The position numbers and the translations under genes were made by a program. A DNA stretch of 64,000 nt from Adiantum capillus-veneris (taxonomy: Eukaryota; Streptophyta; Polypodiopsida; Polypodiales; Pteridaceae). The stretch spans positions 1,718,501 to 1,782,500 of the forward strand of contig CM043954.1 of the NCBI GenBank assembly GCA_014529385.2. Direction: 5' to 3'. The first letter of the stretch is position 1. Every line of letters starts with the position of its first letter. This document shows, piece by piece, positions 11,182-22,565 of the stretch. The notes beneath the pieces are model-generated. The model was given only the letters and a program-made list of their open reading frames with translations, made no database searches and was not told the origin of the DNA.

Positions 11182-12718
11182 AACCCCGAACCCCGACAGC
11201 CTCTAAAACACCGGGGACCGAATGGCACGCCTCGAGCCTGTCATGGTAAAGCAAACAGGGGGCACCACCTAGCTTCAGCGGCTAGGACGCAAACAACACA
11301 CCACCATAACAAAGTTTTCATCCAAGAGAGATGGATGCTTGGGAGTAATGATGAAAAGGAAAGGGAATGAGATCAAGTGAGAGAGAGAGAGAGTGAGGGA
11401 GGGGATATAGCGGCTTAGTACTTAGGCATCACAAAAGGATGGCGAATCCGCACACCCTTCACACATACACAAGCTCACTCCAAAACACAAGACTAGGTGG
11501 CGATTCCGCACACCTCACATGGGCAAAACATTGCAAGAAAACATACTCACAAAACCTCAAGCTTTATTTAGAGAATTAGGCGATGAAATGGGGAGCATAG
11601 GGTAGGGGAATGAGAAGGGAGAGAGTGGTAGAGCACATGGCGGATAGGTGGGAGTTGATGGCGAAGACTCGCACGAGGATTATGGCCATCATCCTTCATT
11701 TAGTTGCCCTTCATCTTCCATAGCCAAGGGTGTACAGTTCATGCTCAAGACAAGCATGGTGATTGCGGTGATGGTGATGGTGTGGGTGTGTGTGTGTGCA
11801 CTAGACACACACAGTGCATAGTGTGTTCTTTGGTGATGTTGTGTGTTTTTGTGTGATGGTGACCCCTCTTTATATAGGGGAGGATGGGGGAGAAATTCTA
11901 GAATTTAGAAATGAAGAAATCATTATCTACATAGGCCATGTGACTGTGGGCCCCACTTGTCTGGCTGTGTGTATATGTGCCAGAACAGCAGTCTCATGAG
12001 AGAGAGACTAAGAGAGAGAGATGGGTTGATGAAAAAAAGTGAGAGGTGACATGGAGAATAAAGTAATTACAAGAGGGGAGAGAGGGGAGTGTGTTCAGAG
12101 GTGAATCTGTGTGCAGATGTGTGTGAACACAAGAAAAATCAGGTAACCACCGGGTGGGGATGGGTCTGTGGGCACCTTTTTCAGTGAAACTGAGTGTGTG
12201 TGAGTGTGGGGGAGGTTATTTAGCTACAAGACAAGAGACATGGCGCCCTTTAGAGAGAGAGGGGGGTATTTGGGTCATGGGATATGATAGGAGAGAGAAA
12301 GAGGGGGTGGGGTATACTATTTTGGAAGATAGGGTAAGTTGCATGTGAGTTGGTGCATTATTGGTGAGTTATAATGCATTATTGGTGAGAGGTGGGGTAG
12401 CTTGAGGGGAGAGAGAAAGGAGAAAGGACAAGGGGAAGAGAGAGGGGGTTGACCTTTTGAGTGGAGGAGAGGAAAAGGGACACACGGCGGGGCAACAGTG
12501 AAGAAAAAAAGAGGCAAGGTGGGGATGGGCTACCCTGCAGGCATGAGGTGGCCTATTTTACCTTTCTTATATATTTACATAATCATACTTTATTTTTTTC
12601 TTACTTTTTCCAAATGCCTTTTATCACTCCCTCCCTAAGAGGAGGTTTCCATGGGGTGGGGACGAGAGAAGAGGGGTATGGGAGCTTGGCTTGTGAAAAG
12701 CCCCCATCAGTACAAAAG
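11182..12718. mobile_element. Ins1: 1.54-kb non-coding insertion in Cop1 gag
   Basis: The Cop1 gag frame stops matching at about 11181 and resumes at 12719, with AAGCA on both sides (11177-11181 and 12719-12723) as a possible 5-bp duplication. The insert begins AACCCCGAACCCCGACAGCC and ends CATCAGTACAAAAG; I see neither TG/CA ends nor inverted repeats. It is rich in G/A-rich and TG-rich low-complexity sequence and has the partly repeated phrase GGCGA-TCCGCACACC near 11440 and 11500. No coding region is convincing. It could be a solo LTR with decayed ends, but its class is unknown. Confidence 0.6.
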
Positions 12719-14841
12719 AAGCAGATAAAACCTATAAAGCTCAAGGGGATAAAACCAGAAGATATGGACGAAGATGAATGGAGCGAAATGGATGAATTGG
12801 CACTTTCTACCATTATGCTGACTTTGGCAGAAAGCGTTTACTTCAATGTAGCAGACGAGATTTCAGCTTATCAAGCATGGTTAAATCTGAGTGATCTTTA
12901 TGAGAAGCAGAGTGCAGCTTCACAGGTATACTGGCTTAAGAAGCTTGTTGACTTGAAGATGTAAGAAGGGACACCTATGTCCAATCATTTGAATGAATTC
13001 AACACAATCTATAGTCAGTTGTTAGCTCAAGGTGTCAAGTTTGATGAACCTGTTAGAGCTATGTTCCTGTTGATCACATTGCCGGAAAGTTGGGACACTT
13101 TTTGCACAGCTTTGAGTAATTCTGCACCTCCAGATGATTTGAACATAGCAGGTGTAGAAGGAAGTCTGCTTACTGAACAAACCAATAGAAAGACAATGGA
13201 CAAAGGCAAAGGAACAACCTTAGTTGTCAGGGGAAGGACCAAAGAAAAGTACAAAGGTGGAAAGAGGAATCAGTCTCGTAGCAAGTCCCGCAGTGCTAAA
13301 GGCAAGAGTGACATAGAATGCTACCATTGTGGCAAGAAGGGTCACATGAAAAGAGACTGCAGAGAATGGAAAGCAGAAAAAGGCAAAGAGAAAGCTGAAG
13401 ACCATGGTGAGAAGAACAAGTCCTTAGTGAAGATACAACAAATAAATGTGACAAGCACTGTTGCAGAGGATGACAGTCTAGTGTCAGGAGACATCTACTT
13501 CTTGAAGAATACAATGGACTCAGCTCTTCTTACAGCATCTGATGGAAATGCACTGAGTGACTGGATTATAGACTCAGGGGCATCACTTCATGTGTCTCCA
13601 AACAAGGAGTGGTTTACCTCTTATGTGACCACTAAAGATCATGTTCGGCTAGGCAATGGGCAGACATGTGAGATCTTAGGTGTTGGAGATGTTCAATTGA
13701 AGTTTCAGAATGGCTCTTCTTTCACGCTAAAGAATGTGAGACATGTTCCCGCAATTACAAAGAGCTTGATCAGCACAGGTTTACTTGATGATGCTGGCTA
13801 CGTCACCACTTTTGGACAGAACATGTGGAAGATATCCAAGGGTTCTATGACAGTAGCACATGGAGTAAAGTCTGGAGGACTTTACATGATTTATGTATCA
13901 AATGTCTCTAAAAATGTAATCAATGTAACCGAGCAGCCGAACGTTTCTTTGTGGCATAGCCGGTTAGGACATATGTCCAAGAAGGGAATGGAAATCTTGT
14001 CTCGTTCTGGTTATTTGCCTGGCTTTTCATTTAATGATTTTGAATTATGTGAACATTGCCTGTATGGTAAGCAAACACAGCAGCCACATAAGCATAGAAG
14101 AAGTAGAAGAGATACACAATTGGCACTTGTTCATAGTGATTTGTGTGGACCTATGCCTAACCTATCTCTAGGGGGAGCTTCTTACTTTATGACATTTATA
14201 GATGATTACTCGAGGAAAGTATGGGTTTACTTTCTCAAGCACAAGGATGAAGCGTTTAGTGTTTTCAAAACGTTTGTGACACTTGTGGAGAATCAGAGTG
14301 GCAAGAAGCTTAAATGCTTACGCACTGACAATGGTGGAGAGTATGTTTCAAAGGCCTTTCAGGACTTTTGTGAGTGAAAAGGTATAAAACGTGAACTTAC
14401 TGCTCCTTACAATCCTCCTCAAAATGGTGTTGCTGAGAGGATGAATAGGACCATACAAGAGAAGGTCAGAAGTATGTTGTCTAATGCACAGCTGCCAAAT
14501 GGGTTTTGGGCTGAAGCTGTATCAACAGTTGTTCATCTTGTAAATAGATCTCCTAGCAAGGTTTTGCAGAAGGATTCAGTGCCAGAGATGGTATGGTCAG
14601 GCAAAATGCCCTCATACAAGCATCTCAGAGTCTTTGGTTGTGAGGCATATACTCACGTTCCAAAGGAATTTAGGAACAAACTTGAGCCAAAGAGTAGAAA
14701 GTGCATCTTTCTAGGCTATGGTAATTCTGGTGAGATGGGGTACAGACTTTGGGATCCCGAATCCAGAAAGGTTGTCCGAAGCAGTGATGTTCACTTTAAT
14801 GAATCCAAATATCATTCTAAACCAGAGAGGGTTGAGGAGAT
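12719..14841 (+). pseudogene. Cop1 gag-protease-integrase, interrupted
   Basis: After Ins1 the frame reads the rest of Gag, with a TAA at 12962, then runs open to a TGA at 14375. In order it shows a zinc knuckle CYHCGKKGHMKRDC (about 13318-13360), the aspartic protease WIIDSGASLHVS (about 13561), the integrase zinc region LWHSRLGHMSKKGM (about 13950), and a core with LVHSDLCGP and LRTDNGGEY. Past the stop it continues with NGVAERMNRTI, which carries the last catalytic Glu, up to VEEI, where Cop2 is inserted. The stop splits the integrase between the second and third catalytic residues. The product would be a copia polyprotein, but the two stops and two insertions make it dead. Confidence 0.92.
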
Positions 14842-15549
14842 TGTTAAGTATGGAGCCTGATTTACCCTTGTAATTTTCTGTGGTAAAAGTGCACATTTGT
14901 AAGGCCCCCATTATGAGGAGAAGCCATCGTGCGTGAAGGAAAATCACTCACCGGAAACCAAAATTTTCAAAGACAAGAATCAGGGGTAACTTTAGAGGCC
15001 TCGGGGGCAGAGGCCCCCGAGACTTTTTTTCGCCGGAATATTATGGCCGGACGGCGGCCGGAAAGTGGTCGGAAAACAACCGGTCGGTTGGCCGGTCGCG
15101 GGTAGTCAATGGCCGATGGCCGGTGGTCGGAAGTCAATGGCCGGTGGCCTGTGGTCGGAAGTCAATGGCCGATGACCGGTGGCCGAATTCAATGGTCGGT
15201 GGCCGGTGGCCGAATTCAAAAGCGGACTTGTCTTCTCAAGGGCGGCCACACATGGGCGGATTGGAGGGTCCGATTTGGACTTATTCGCACAAGGGTGGCT
15301 ACACATGGCTGTCTCTCATAAGAGAGGGCAACCCTTTTGGCCTATAAAAGGAGGCCATTTCTACACACATTTCATAGTGTGAAGTTGATGCAACAAGGTG
15401 AGTGTGAGGTGGTGAGAGTGAAGCAAGGCGGGAGCTCCATTAAGGGTATAATCCCTTTGTAAACTACTTCTTGTTTTGAAGTACTAAAGCCATTGAGTGG
15501 CTGCTTTCCCGTGGATGTAGCCCACATTGGGTGAACCACGTATATCGTG

Positions 15550-15604
<55 letters not shown>

Positions 15605-15688
15605 CTATAATCTCGTGTATGTAAATTTGTCTCTCTCCATTAAGTAATCTACTCAATTATCTATTTAGCTACGTCTTATTTCCTAGCA
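14842..15688 (+). repeat. Cop2 5' LTR
   Basis: 847 bp. The first half holds a GC-rich array of related words built on GGCCGGTGG and GTCGGAAGTCAATGG (about 15045-15220). A TATA box follows at 15343, then a (CT)n run of about 48 bases at 15553-15601. Ends in TTCCTAGCA just before the primer site. Confidence 0.96.
15343..15350 (+). promoter_or_regulatory. Cop2 5' LTR TATA box
   Basis: TATAAAAG in a GGCC-flanked context, placed mid-LTR as expected for the RNA polymerase II promoter of a plant retrotransposon. The same box is at 20205 in the 3' LTR. Confidence 0.75.
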
Positions 15689-15690
15689 AC

Positions 15691-15702
15691 TGGTATCAGA
15701 GC
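15691..15702 (+). promoter_or_regulatory. Cop2 primer binding site (tRNA-iMet)
   Basis: TGGTATCAGAGC, two bases after the LTR end, the same initiator-Met primer site as in Cop1. Confidence 0.95.
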
Positions 15703-15761
15703 AAGGTTTGCTCGTAGCTAAATTATCTCAAGGAAAGGATTCCTTGAATTGAGTGGGAGTT

Positions 15762-18700
15762 ATGGCGGAGGAAGGGAAGCTCAAGATTGAGAAGTTCAAC
15801 GACAAAAACTACCAACATTGGAAGATGCAGATTGAAGACTATCTCTACCAGAAGGACCTCTATTTGCCACTAGGCGGTCTTGCGAAGAAGCCCGCAACAA
15901 TGGCCGATGAAGGATGGATATTCCTTGATCGAAAGGCACTCGGAACAATCCGGTTAAGCTTGGCATCAACGGTGGCCTTCAATGTTTCGGAGATGAAGAC
16001 CACGGAGGACTTGATGAAGTCACTTGACGACTTCTATGACAAACCATCGGCATCCAATAAGGTATTTCTTATGAAGCGCTTGTTCAATCTAAAGATGGTA
16101 GAGAATGGTTCGGTTGCAGAACACCTAAATGACTTTAACACAAACATAAGTCAACTTCGATCAGTGAAAATCAATTTCGATGACGAAGTGCGAGCTCTCC
16201 TTATACTATCATCTCTACCGGATAGTTGGGACAGCCTTGTGATGGCTGTAAGTAATTCTATCTCTGGCACAAATACTCTTAAGTTTGATGATGTTGTGGG
16301 TGTTCTCCTAAGCGAGGAAATGCGAAGGAGAAGCACAGGAGAATCATCAAGTGTTGCACTATCAGTGGAAACAAGAGGAAGGCCTAAGGAGAGGTTCAAA
16401 AACCAAAAGGGTCGTGATCGCTCAAGGCGGAGCAAGTCACGCACAAAGTCAGTTCTTGAATGTTGGAACTGCGGCAAGAAGGGCCACGTCAAGAAGGATT
16501 GCTTGTCCAAGAAGAAGAAGGAGACAGAGTCTCAAGACAACAAGCCAACATTGGAGGCCAATGTGGCACGTAAAGTAGAGCAAGATGCTCTAATTCTCTC
16601 ATTAGACAATGTGTCTAATTCCTGGATAGTAGATTCCGGGGCTTTATTCCATGCGACACCACACAAGCAACATTTCCAAGACTACACCAAAGGTAATTTT
16701 GGGTATGTATACTTGGGAGATGATGAAGCTTGTGAGATTGTCGGCAAAGGTATAGTTTCTGTCAAAACTGCTAACGGAAATGAATGGAAGCTTAAAGATG
16801 TTAGGCATGTTCCTTCTCTTCGCAAAAATTTGATCTCTACAGGACAATTGGACGATGAAGGTCACAACATTGCATTCGGAAACAAACGGTGGAAGATCTC
16901 AAAGGGATCTTTGGTGGTTGCCAAGGGAGAAAAAGTCGGTACACTTTACTTGTGTACTGTTAGAACGCAACCTTCAGCTTGTGCAGCAACTACAGAAGTT
17001 GACAGTGCGGTGTGGCACTACCGACTTGGGCATATGAGTGCCAAAGGAATGCAAATCCTTCGAACAAAGAAGCTTCTACCAGGTTTGAAAGAAGTGGACT
17101 TACAGTTCTGTGAAGATTGTGTTTATGGTAAACAAAAGAGGGTAAAATTTCAAAAATCAGGAAATGAAAGAAAAAATAAAAAACTTGGGTTGGTTCATTC
17201 TGATGTTTGGGGTCCTGCAAGTACACCATCACTTGGTGGCTCATTGTACTATGTAACATTCATAGACGATGAGAGTAGAAAAACATGGGTTTATGTCATG
17301 AAGAATAAATCCGATGTATTTTCCATATTTCAAAGGTGGAAAGCCTTTGTGGAAAATAAAACAGGTACCAAGGTTAAATGCTTCAGATCCGACAATGGAG
17401 GCGAATATTGCAGGCAAGCTTTTGAAAGCTTTTGTGCTAGCAATGGAATTCGGAGGCAAAGGACAACCCCAAGGACACCTCAACAAAATGGGATTTCGGA
17501 AAGGATGAACAGGACAATCATGGAACGAGCACGAAGCATGCGGCTACATGCAGGCCTACCGCTTGAGCTTTGGGCAGAAGCTGTAAGTACGTCTGTGTAC
17601 TTAATCAATCGGTCACCCTCAACGGCATTGGATGGGGGAGTTCCAGAAGAGGCATGGACAGGTAAACCGGTGAATTATGCATTTCTCAAAGTGTTTGGGT
17701 GTGAGGCTTTCATGCACATAGATAGAAGCCTAAGATCAAAGCTAGATGCAAAGTCCAAAAAGTGTTTCTTCATTGACTATGGAGAAGGAGACTTTGGGTA
17801 TCGCCTATGGAATCATGAAGATGGTAAAATCTTAAGGAGTAGGGATGTAATTTTTAACGAACAAAATATGTACAAAGATTACTTGGAAAGAAAACAAACA
17901 AAAGAAACAGGTGATGAGTACATGGAGCTTGAGGACGGTGAAAACTCAAGGACTGCAAACGGTGACAATGTGCAACAACGTCAACCAAATGAGGAGCCTC
18001 AACCTATTCCCCGAAGATGTACAAGAGCAAGTAGACCTCCAGAAAGGTTTGTTCCTTCCTTCAACCATCTCTTGATCTCAGATTCTAGAGAGCCAGAATC
18101 ATACGAAGAAGCTATGCAACATGAATCCAAAGAACAATGGACGAAGAGCATGCAAGTGGAGATGGACTCACTACATCGCAACCAAACATGGGAGTTGGTT
18201 GAGTTGCCTAAAGGTAAGCGGGCACTTCAAAACAAATGGGTGTACAAGCTGAAGGAAGAAGAAGGTGGGAAGAAAAGGTACAAGTCTAGGCTTGTGGTAA
18301 AAGGTTTTTCTCAAAAGAAAGGTATTGACTTCAATAAAATATTTTCTCCTGTTGTAAAAATGAACTCAATTAGGCTTGTCTTAAGCCTTGTGGCTGCTCA
18401 TGATCTAAATCTCGAGCAAATGGATGTAAATACGGCATTTCCTCACGGTGACTTAGAGGAGGAAATCTACATGCTTCAACCAAAGGGGTATGAAGTAAAA
18501 GGTAAGGAGAAAATGGTTTGCAAATTAAAGAAGAGCTTGTATGGTTTAAAGCAAGCATCAAGACAATGGTACTTGAAGTTTGATCGATGGATGTTGGATC
18601 ATGGATTCACAAGATGCAACTCGGATCACTGCGTCTACACGAAGAATTTGGGAGATGGGAAATTCATCATCCTAATGTTGCATGTTGATGACATGTTGAT

Positions 18701-19643
18701 TGCAAGTGCTAACATGTAGGACATCAAAGACCTAAAAGAGGAGCTGTCCAAATCTTTTTCAATGAAAGATTTAGGTGCTGCAAAGAGGATACTTGGTATG
18801 AAAATATCAAGGGACAGGACGAAGAAGAAAATAAAGCTATCTCAAGAAGGTTACATCAAGAAGGTACTAGAAAGGTTTGCAATGCAAAATGCAAAACCAG
18901 TTTCTACACCTTTGGCTGGTCATTTTAAACTAACGAAGGATATGTGTCCGAAGACACAAGAGGAGATAGCCTATATGTCTAAAGTTCCATATGCTGCAGC
19001 GGTAGGTTCTCTAATGTATGCTATGGTCTGGACAAGGCCAGACATTGCACATGCAGTGGGAGTTGTGAGTAGGTTCATGGAAAACCCAGGTAAAGAGCAT
19101 TGGCAAGCTGTGAAGTGGATACTTAGGTATCTAAAAGGGACAACAACAAATGCTTTGTATTTTGGAGGAACTGATATTTTTCTAGAAGGGTATGCTGATG
19201 CAGATATGGCAGGTGACAAAGATACTCGAAGGAGCACTACTGGCTATGTGTTCACGGTTGGAGGCACAACAATAAGCTGGGCTTCAAAGCTGCAAAAAGT
19301 GGTTTCACTTTCTACCACGGAAGCAGAGTATGTAGCAATGACGGAGGCAAGCAAAGAAATTCTGTGGCTTCACAGATTCTTAGAAGAGCTTGGATTCAAA
19401 CAAGACAATTGTGTCTTGTATAGTGATAGCCAAGGCGCTATCCATCTTGCGAAGAACTCAGCCTTTCATTCAAGGACAAAGCACATTGAGGTGAGATATC
19501 ACTTTCTACGCACGCTTTTGGAAGAGGGACAGCTCAAGCTAGGAAAGGTGCATACAAGTGAAAATCCTGCAGACATGTTTACAAAGGTGGTCAACAAGGA
19601 GAAGTTGAGCTTTTGCTCATCTTCAATCGGCATTCAAGGATAA
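15762..19643 (+). pseudogene. Cop2 gag-pol polyprotein with one nonsense codon
   Basis: One frame of 1293 codons from the ATG at 15762 (context GTTATGGCGG). In order: Gag (KIEKFNDKNYQHWKMQIEDY), zinc knuckle CWNCGKKGHVKKDC near residue 233, protease WIVDSGALFHA near 290, integrase zinc region HYRLGHMSAKGM near 420, catalytic core LVHSDVWGP, FRSDNGGEY and NGISERMNRTI, RT with FPHGDLEEEIYM and LMLHVDDMLIAS, and RNase H with YADADMAGD, TTEAEYVAM and YSDSQGAIHL. The RT box reads HVDD where YVDD is usual. The only break is TAG at 18717-18719, where Gln (CAG) fits, so the loss is a single C-to-T change. Length and order are those of a complete copia polyprotein. Confidence 0.96.
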
Positions 19644-19692
19644 GAAGCCAGAATGGAAAGCAGTCACAGGATTGGTTTAGAGATCAGTCTCC

Positions 19693-19702
19693 AAGTGGGA
19701 GA
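19693..19702 (+). promoter_or_regulatory. Cop2 polypurine tract
   Basis: AAGTGGGAGA directly before the 3' LTR, the usual primer for plus-strand DNA synthesis. Confidence 0.85.
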
Positions 19703-19703
19703 T

Positions 19704-20526
19704 TGTTAAGTATGGAGCCTGATTTACCCTTGTAATTTTCTGTGGTAAAAGTGCACATTTATAAGGCCCCCATTATGAGGAGAAGCCATCGTGCGTGAAG
19801 GAAAATCACTCACCGGAAACCAAAATTTTCAAAGACAAGAATCAGGGGCAACTTTAGAGGCCTCGAGGGCGGAGGCCCCCGAGACTTTTTTCCGCCGGAA
19901 TATTATGGCCGGACGGCGGCCGGAAAGTGGTCGAAAAACAACCGGTCGGTTGGCCAGTGGCCAGTAGTCAATGGCCGATGGCCGGTGGTCGGAAGTCAAT
20001 GGCTGGTGGCCTGTGGTCGGAAGTCAATGTCCGGTGACCGGTGGCCGAATTCAATGGTCGGTGGCCGGTGGCCGAATTCAAAAGCGGACTTGTCTTCTCA
20101 AGGGCGGCCACACATGGGCGGATTGGAGGGTCCGATTTGGACTTATTCGCACAAGGGTGGCTACACATGGCTGTCTCTCATAAGAGAGGGTAGCCCTTTT
20201 GGCCTATAAAAGGAGGCCATTTCTACACACATTTCATAGTGTGAAGTTGATGCAACAAGGTGAGTGTGAGGTGGTGAGAGTGAAGCAAGGCGGGAGCTCC
20301 ATTAAGGGTATAATCCCTTTGTAAACTACTTCTTGTTTTGAAGTACTAAAGCCATTGAGTGGCTACTTTCCCGTGGACGTAGCCCACATTGGGTGAACCA
20401 CGTATATCGTGTGTACTCTCTCTCTCTCTCTCTCTCTCTACTCTATAATCTCGTGTATGTAAATCTGTCTCTCTCCATTAAGTAATCTACTCAATTATCT
20501 ATTTAGCTACGTCTTATTTCCTAGCA
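19704..20526 (+). repeat. Cop2 3' LTR
   Basis: 823 bp, matching 14842-15688 with a shorter CT run (20415-20439). Most differences are transitions. Followed by the target duplication GAGAT. Confidence 0.96.
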
Positions 20527-20531
20527 GAGAT

Positions 20532-22288
20532 TAGAAGAGTTGTCTTCCAAGAAGATGGACCTGCACGTGCAAGACAAAATGTAAGGGCTCAAGAGGAGCA
20601 AGGACAGGATAGAGTGGAACCACAGGTTGTGGCTGAGCCTCAGCCACCTATTGTGCGTAGATCTGGACGTGTCACGCGACCTCTTGATAGGTTTGTTCCA
20701 TCTATGAACTATGTCATGTTGACTGATTGCAATGAGCCTTCATGTTACAAGGAAGCAGTGCAAATGAAGGACTCCGGGAATTGGCAATTGGCCATGCAGT
20801 CAGAGATGACAGCTCTGCATAAAAACCAGACATGGAAGCTAGTTAAATTACCACGGGGCAAAAAGGCTCTACCCTGTAAATGGGTTTACAGGTATAAGAT
20901 CACCACTCATGATAGTCAGCCAAAGTACAAAAGCAAGGCTTGTTGCCAAGGGCTTTAAGCAAGAACAAGGCATTGACTTTGATGTAGTCTTCTCTCCAGT
21001 GGTCAAGATGACTACATTGAGATGCTTTCTTGCATTGGTTGCCATATTAGATTTGGTGTTGCACCAAATGGATGTCAAGACAGCATTCTTGCATGGTGAT
21101 TTAGATGTGGAAATTTACATGCAGCAGCCAGAAGGGTTTGTTGAGAAAGGCAAGGAAGATTGGGTATGCCAGTTGTTAAAGAGTCTTTATGGCTTAAAAC
21201 AATCACCGAGGGCATGGTACCATAAATTCCACAAGTTTATGCTTTCTCAAGGCTACAAACGTAGTGAGGTCGATCACTGTCTATATACAAAGAAGGCTAA
21301 GGATAGCAGTTGGCTGATCCTTATTTTGTATGTGGATGACATGTTGATTGCTGGCAAGCACTTGGAAGAAATTTCAGCTTTGAAGTCAAAGATGGCAAAA
21401 TCGTTTGACATGAAAGACATGGGTGAGGCAAGTCATATACTTGGTATGCGCATTGAGAGAGACAGATCAAAGAAGTTGATTTGGTTATCTCAAACAGAGT
21501 ATATTGACAAGGTTTTGCAACGTTTCAATATGGAGAAGGGAAAGGCATTGAATGTTCCATTGCCACCATATGTGAAACTTAGCAAACAAGATTGTCATGT
21601 GTCTGAGGAAGAACAGGCTGAAATGGATAAGATTCCATATGCGTCTGCAGTGGGTAGTTTGATGTATGCAATGATTGCTACTCGCCCAGACATTGCATTT
21701 GCAGTGGGAGTAGTAAGTCTATACATGTCAAACCCAGGAAAGAAACATTGGGAGGCAGTGAAAGGAATATTGAGATACCTGAAAGCTACAAAGAGTATGC
21801 GCATATGCTATGGGAGTCAGGAGCTAGGTGTAAAGGGTTTTACAGACTCAGATTATGCAGGTGACTTAGACAACCCAAGGTCTACGTCAGGGTATGTCTT
21901 TACATTGGCTGGTGGAGCAGTATCATGGCGTTCTAGATTACAAGATTGTGTTACTCAGTCTACTACAGAGGCTGAATATGTTGCAGCATCAGAGTCATGC
22001 AAAGAATCAATTTGGCCTAATCGACTAGTAACAGATTTGGGAATCAAAGAAGAGATGCCTGTGTTATATTGTGATAGTCAAAGTGCTATACAATTGGCTC
22101 GCAATCCAGTTTATCACTCAAAGACAAAGCATGTGGATGTGAAGTATCATTTCATCAGGGAAATGCTCGAGGATAAGCAACTTCAGCTTGTCAAAGTTCA
22201 CACCACAGAAAATCCTGCTGATCTACTTACAAAAGGACTTCCCTCAGAGAGCTTTGCGCATTTTCGCAAGCAGTTAGGTGTAGGGTAG
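20532..22288 (+). pseudogene. Cop1 RT and RNase H, frameshifted
   Basis: The Cop1 polyprotein continues after Cop2 with a Pro/Gln-rich linker, then VRRSGRVTRPLDRF, the RT start WQLAMQSEMTALHKN and LPCKWVYRYK. A frameshift at about 20927-20931, where AAAAG stands for an expected AAAG, moves the rest to another frame. That frame is open to 22288 and shows ARLVAKGFKQEQGIDF, FLHGDLDVEIYM, LILYVDDMLIAG with intact YVDD, and RNase H motifs FTDSDYAGD, TTEAEYVAA and YCDSQSAIQL. It ends with ENPADLLTKGL. RT copies RNA to DNA and RNase H removes the RNA strand. The single-base shift lies in a short A run, so mutation and assembly error are both possible. Confidence 0.94.
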
Positions 22289-22366
22289 TACATCACTTCT
22301 CTACATCTCTTGTATATTAGCTTGTATAGTAGCTTCTCTCACACTTAAAGTACCACATTGGACTTT

Positions 22367-22377
22367 AAGTGGGAGGT
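22367..22377 (+). promoter_or_regulatory. Cop1 polypurine tract
   Basis: AAGTGGGAGGT directly before the 3' LTR of Cop1. Confidence 0.8.
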
Positions 22378-22565
22378 TGTTGGGGTATAAAGCCCAATGT
22401 GGTCGCCCAGGTAAGTGGGCGGGCCGCCAAGTATGTACACATATTCTTTTGCATAAACCTAATAAGAACTTACTATGTTCTACACATTACAGTAGAGCGA
22501 GTTCACCATATCGTCGTGTTCTTCTTCTCGCAATCTCTCTCTCGTGTCGCACTTCCGCTCGTACT
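22378..22565 (+). repeat. Cop1 3' LTR
   Basis: Starts TGTTGGGGTATAAAGCCC and matches 9784-9969. After CGTACT the sequence departs and CoilE coding sequence resumes. Confidence 0.88.

Larger units (their letters stand above)
14842..20526 (+). mobile_element. Cop2: nearly complete Ty1/copia element inside Cop1
   Basis: 5' LTR (14842-15688), primer site, one gag-pol frame with a single TAG, polypurine tract and 3' LTR (19704-20526) are all present. The 5-bp target duplication GAGAT flanks it (14837-14841 and 20527-20531). LTRs start TGTTAAGT and end TTCCTAGCA. I count about 18 substitutions over roughly 800 aligned LTR bases plus a difference in CT-run length, so it is younger than Cop1, as the nesting requires. 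Removing it rejoins the Cop1 integrase end to its RT domain. Confidence 0.97.
9784..22565 (+). mobile_element. Cop1: Ty1/copia element, twice interrupted
   Basis: LTRs of 186-188 bp beginning TGTTGGGG flank a primer site, gag, protease, integrase, RT and RNase H in the order of the copia superfamily, all on the plus strand. The two LTRs differ by roughly eight substitutions plus a small indel, so the insertion is moderately old. It was later hit by Ins1 (11182-12718) in gag and by Cop2 (14842-20526) near the end of integrase. Target duplication is not resolved: A-rich sequence flanks both ends (AAAAT left, AAAAA near the right end). The insertion splits the CoilE ORF, whose frame reads across once Cop1 is removed. 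Confidence 0.92.

Noticed and set aside
15109-15382. Several overlapping frames of 66-74 codons in the Cop2 LTR, repeated at 19971-20209
   Set aside because: They come from the stop-poor GC-rich array of the LTR and occur on both strands in several frames.
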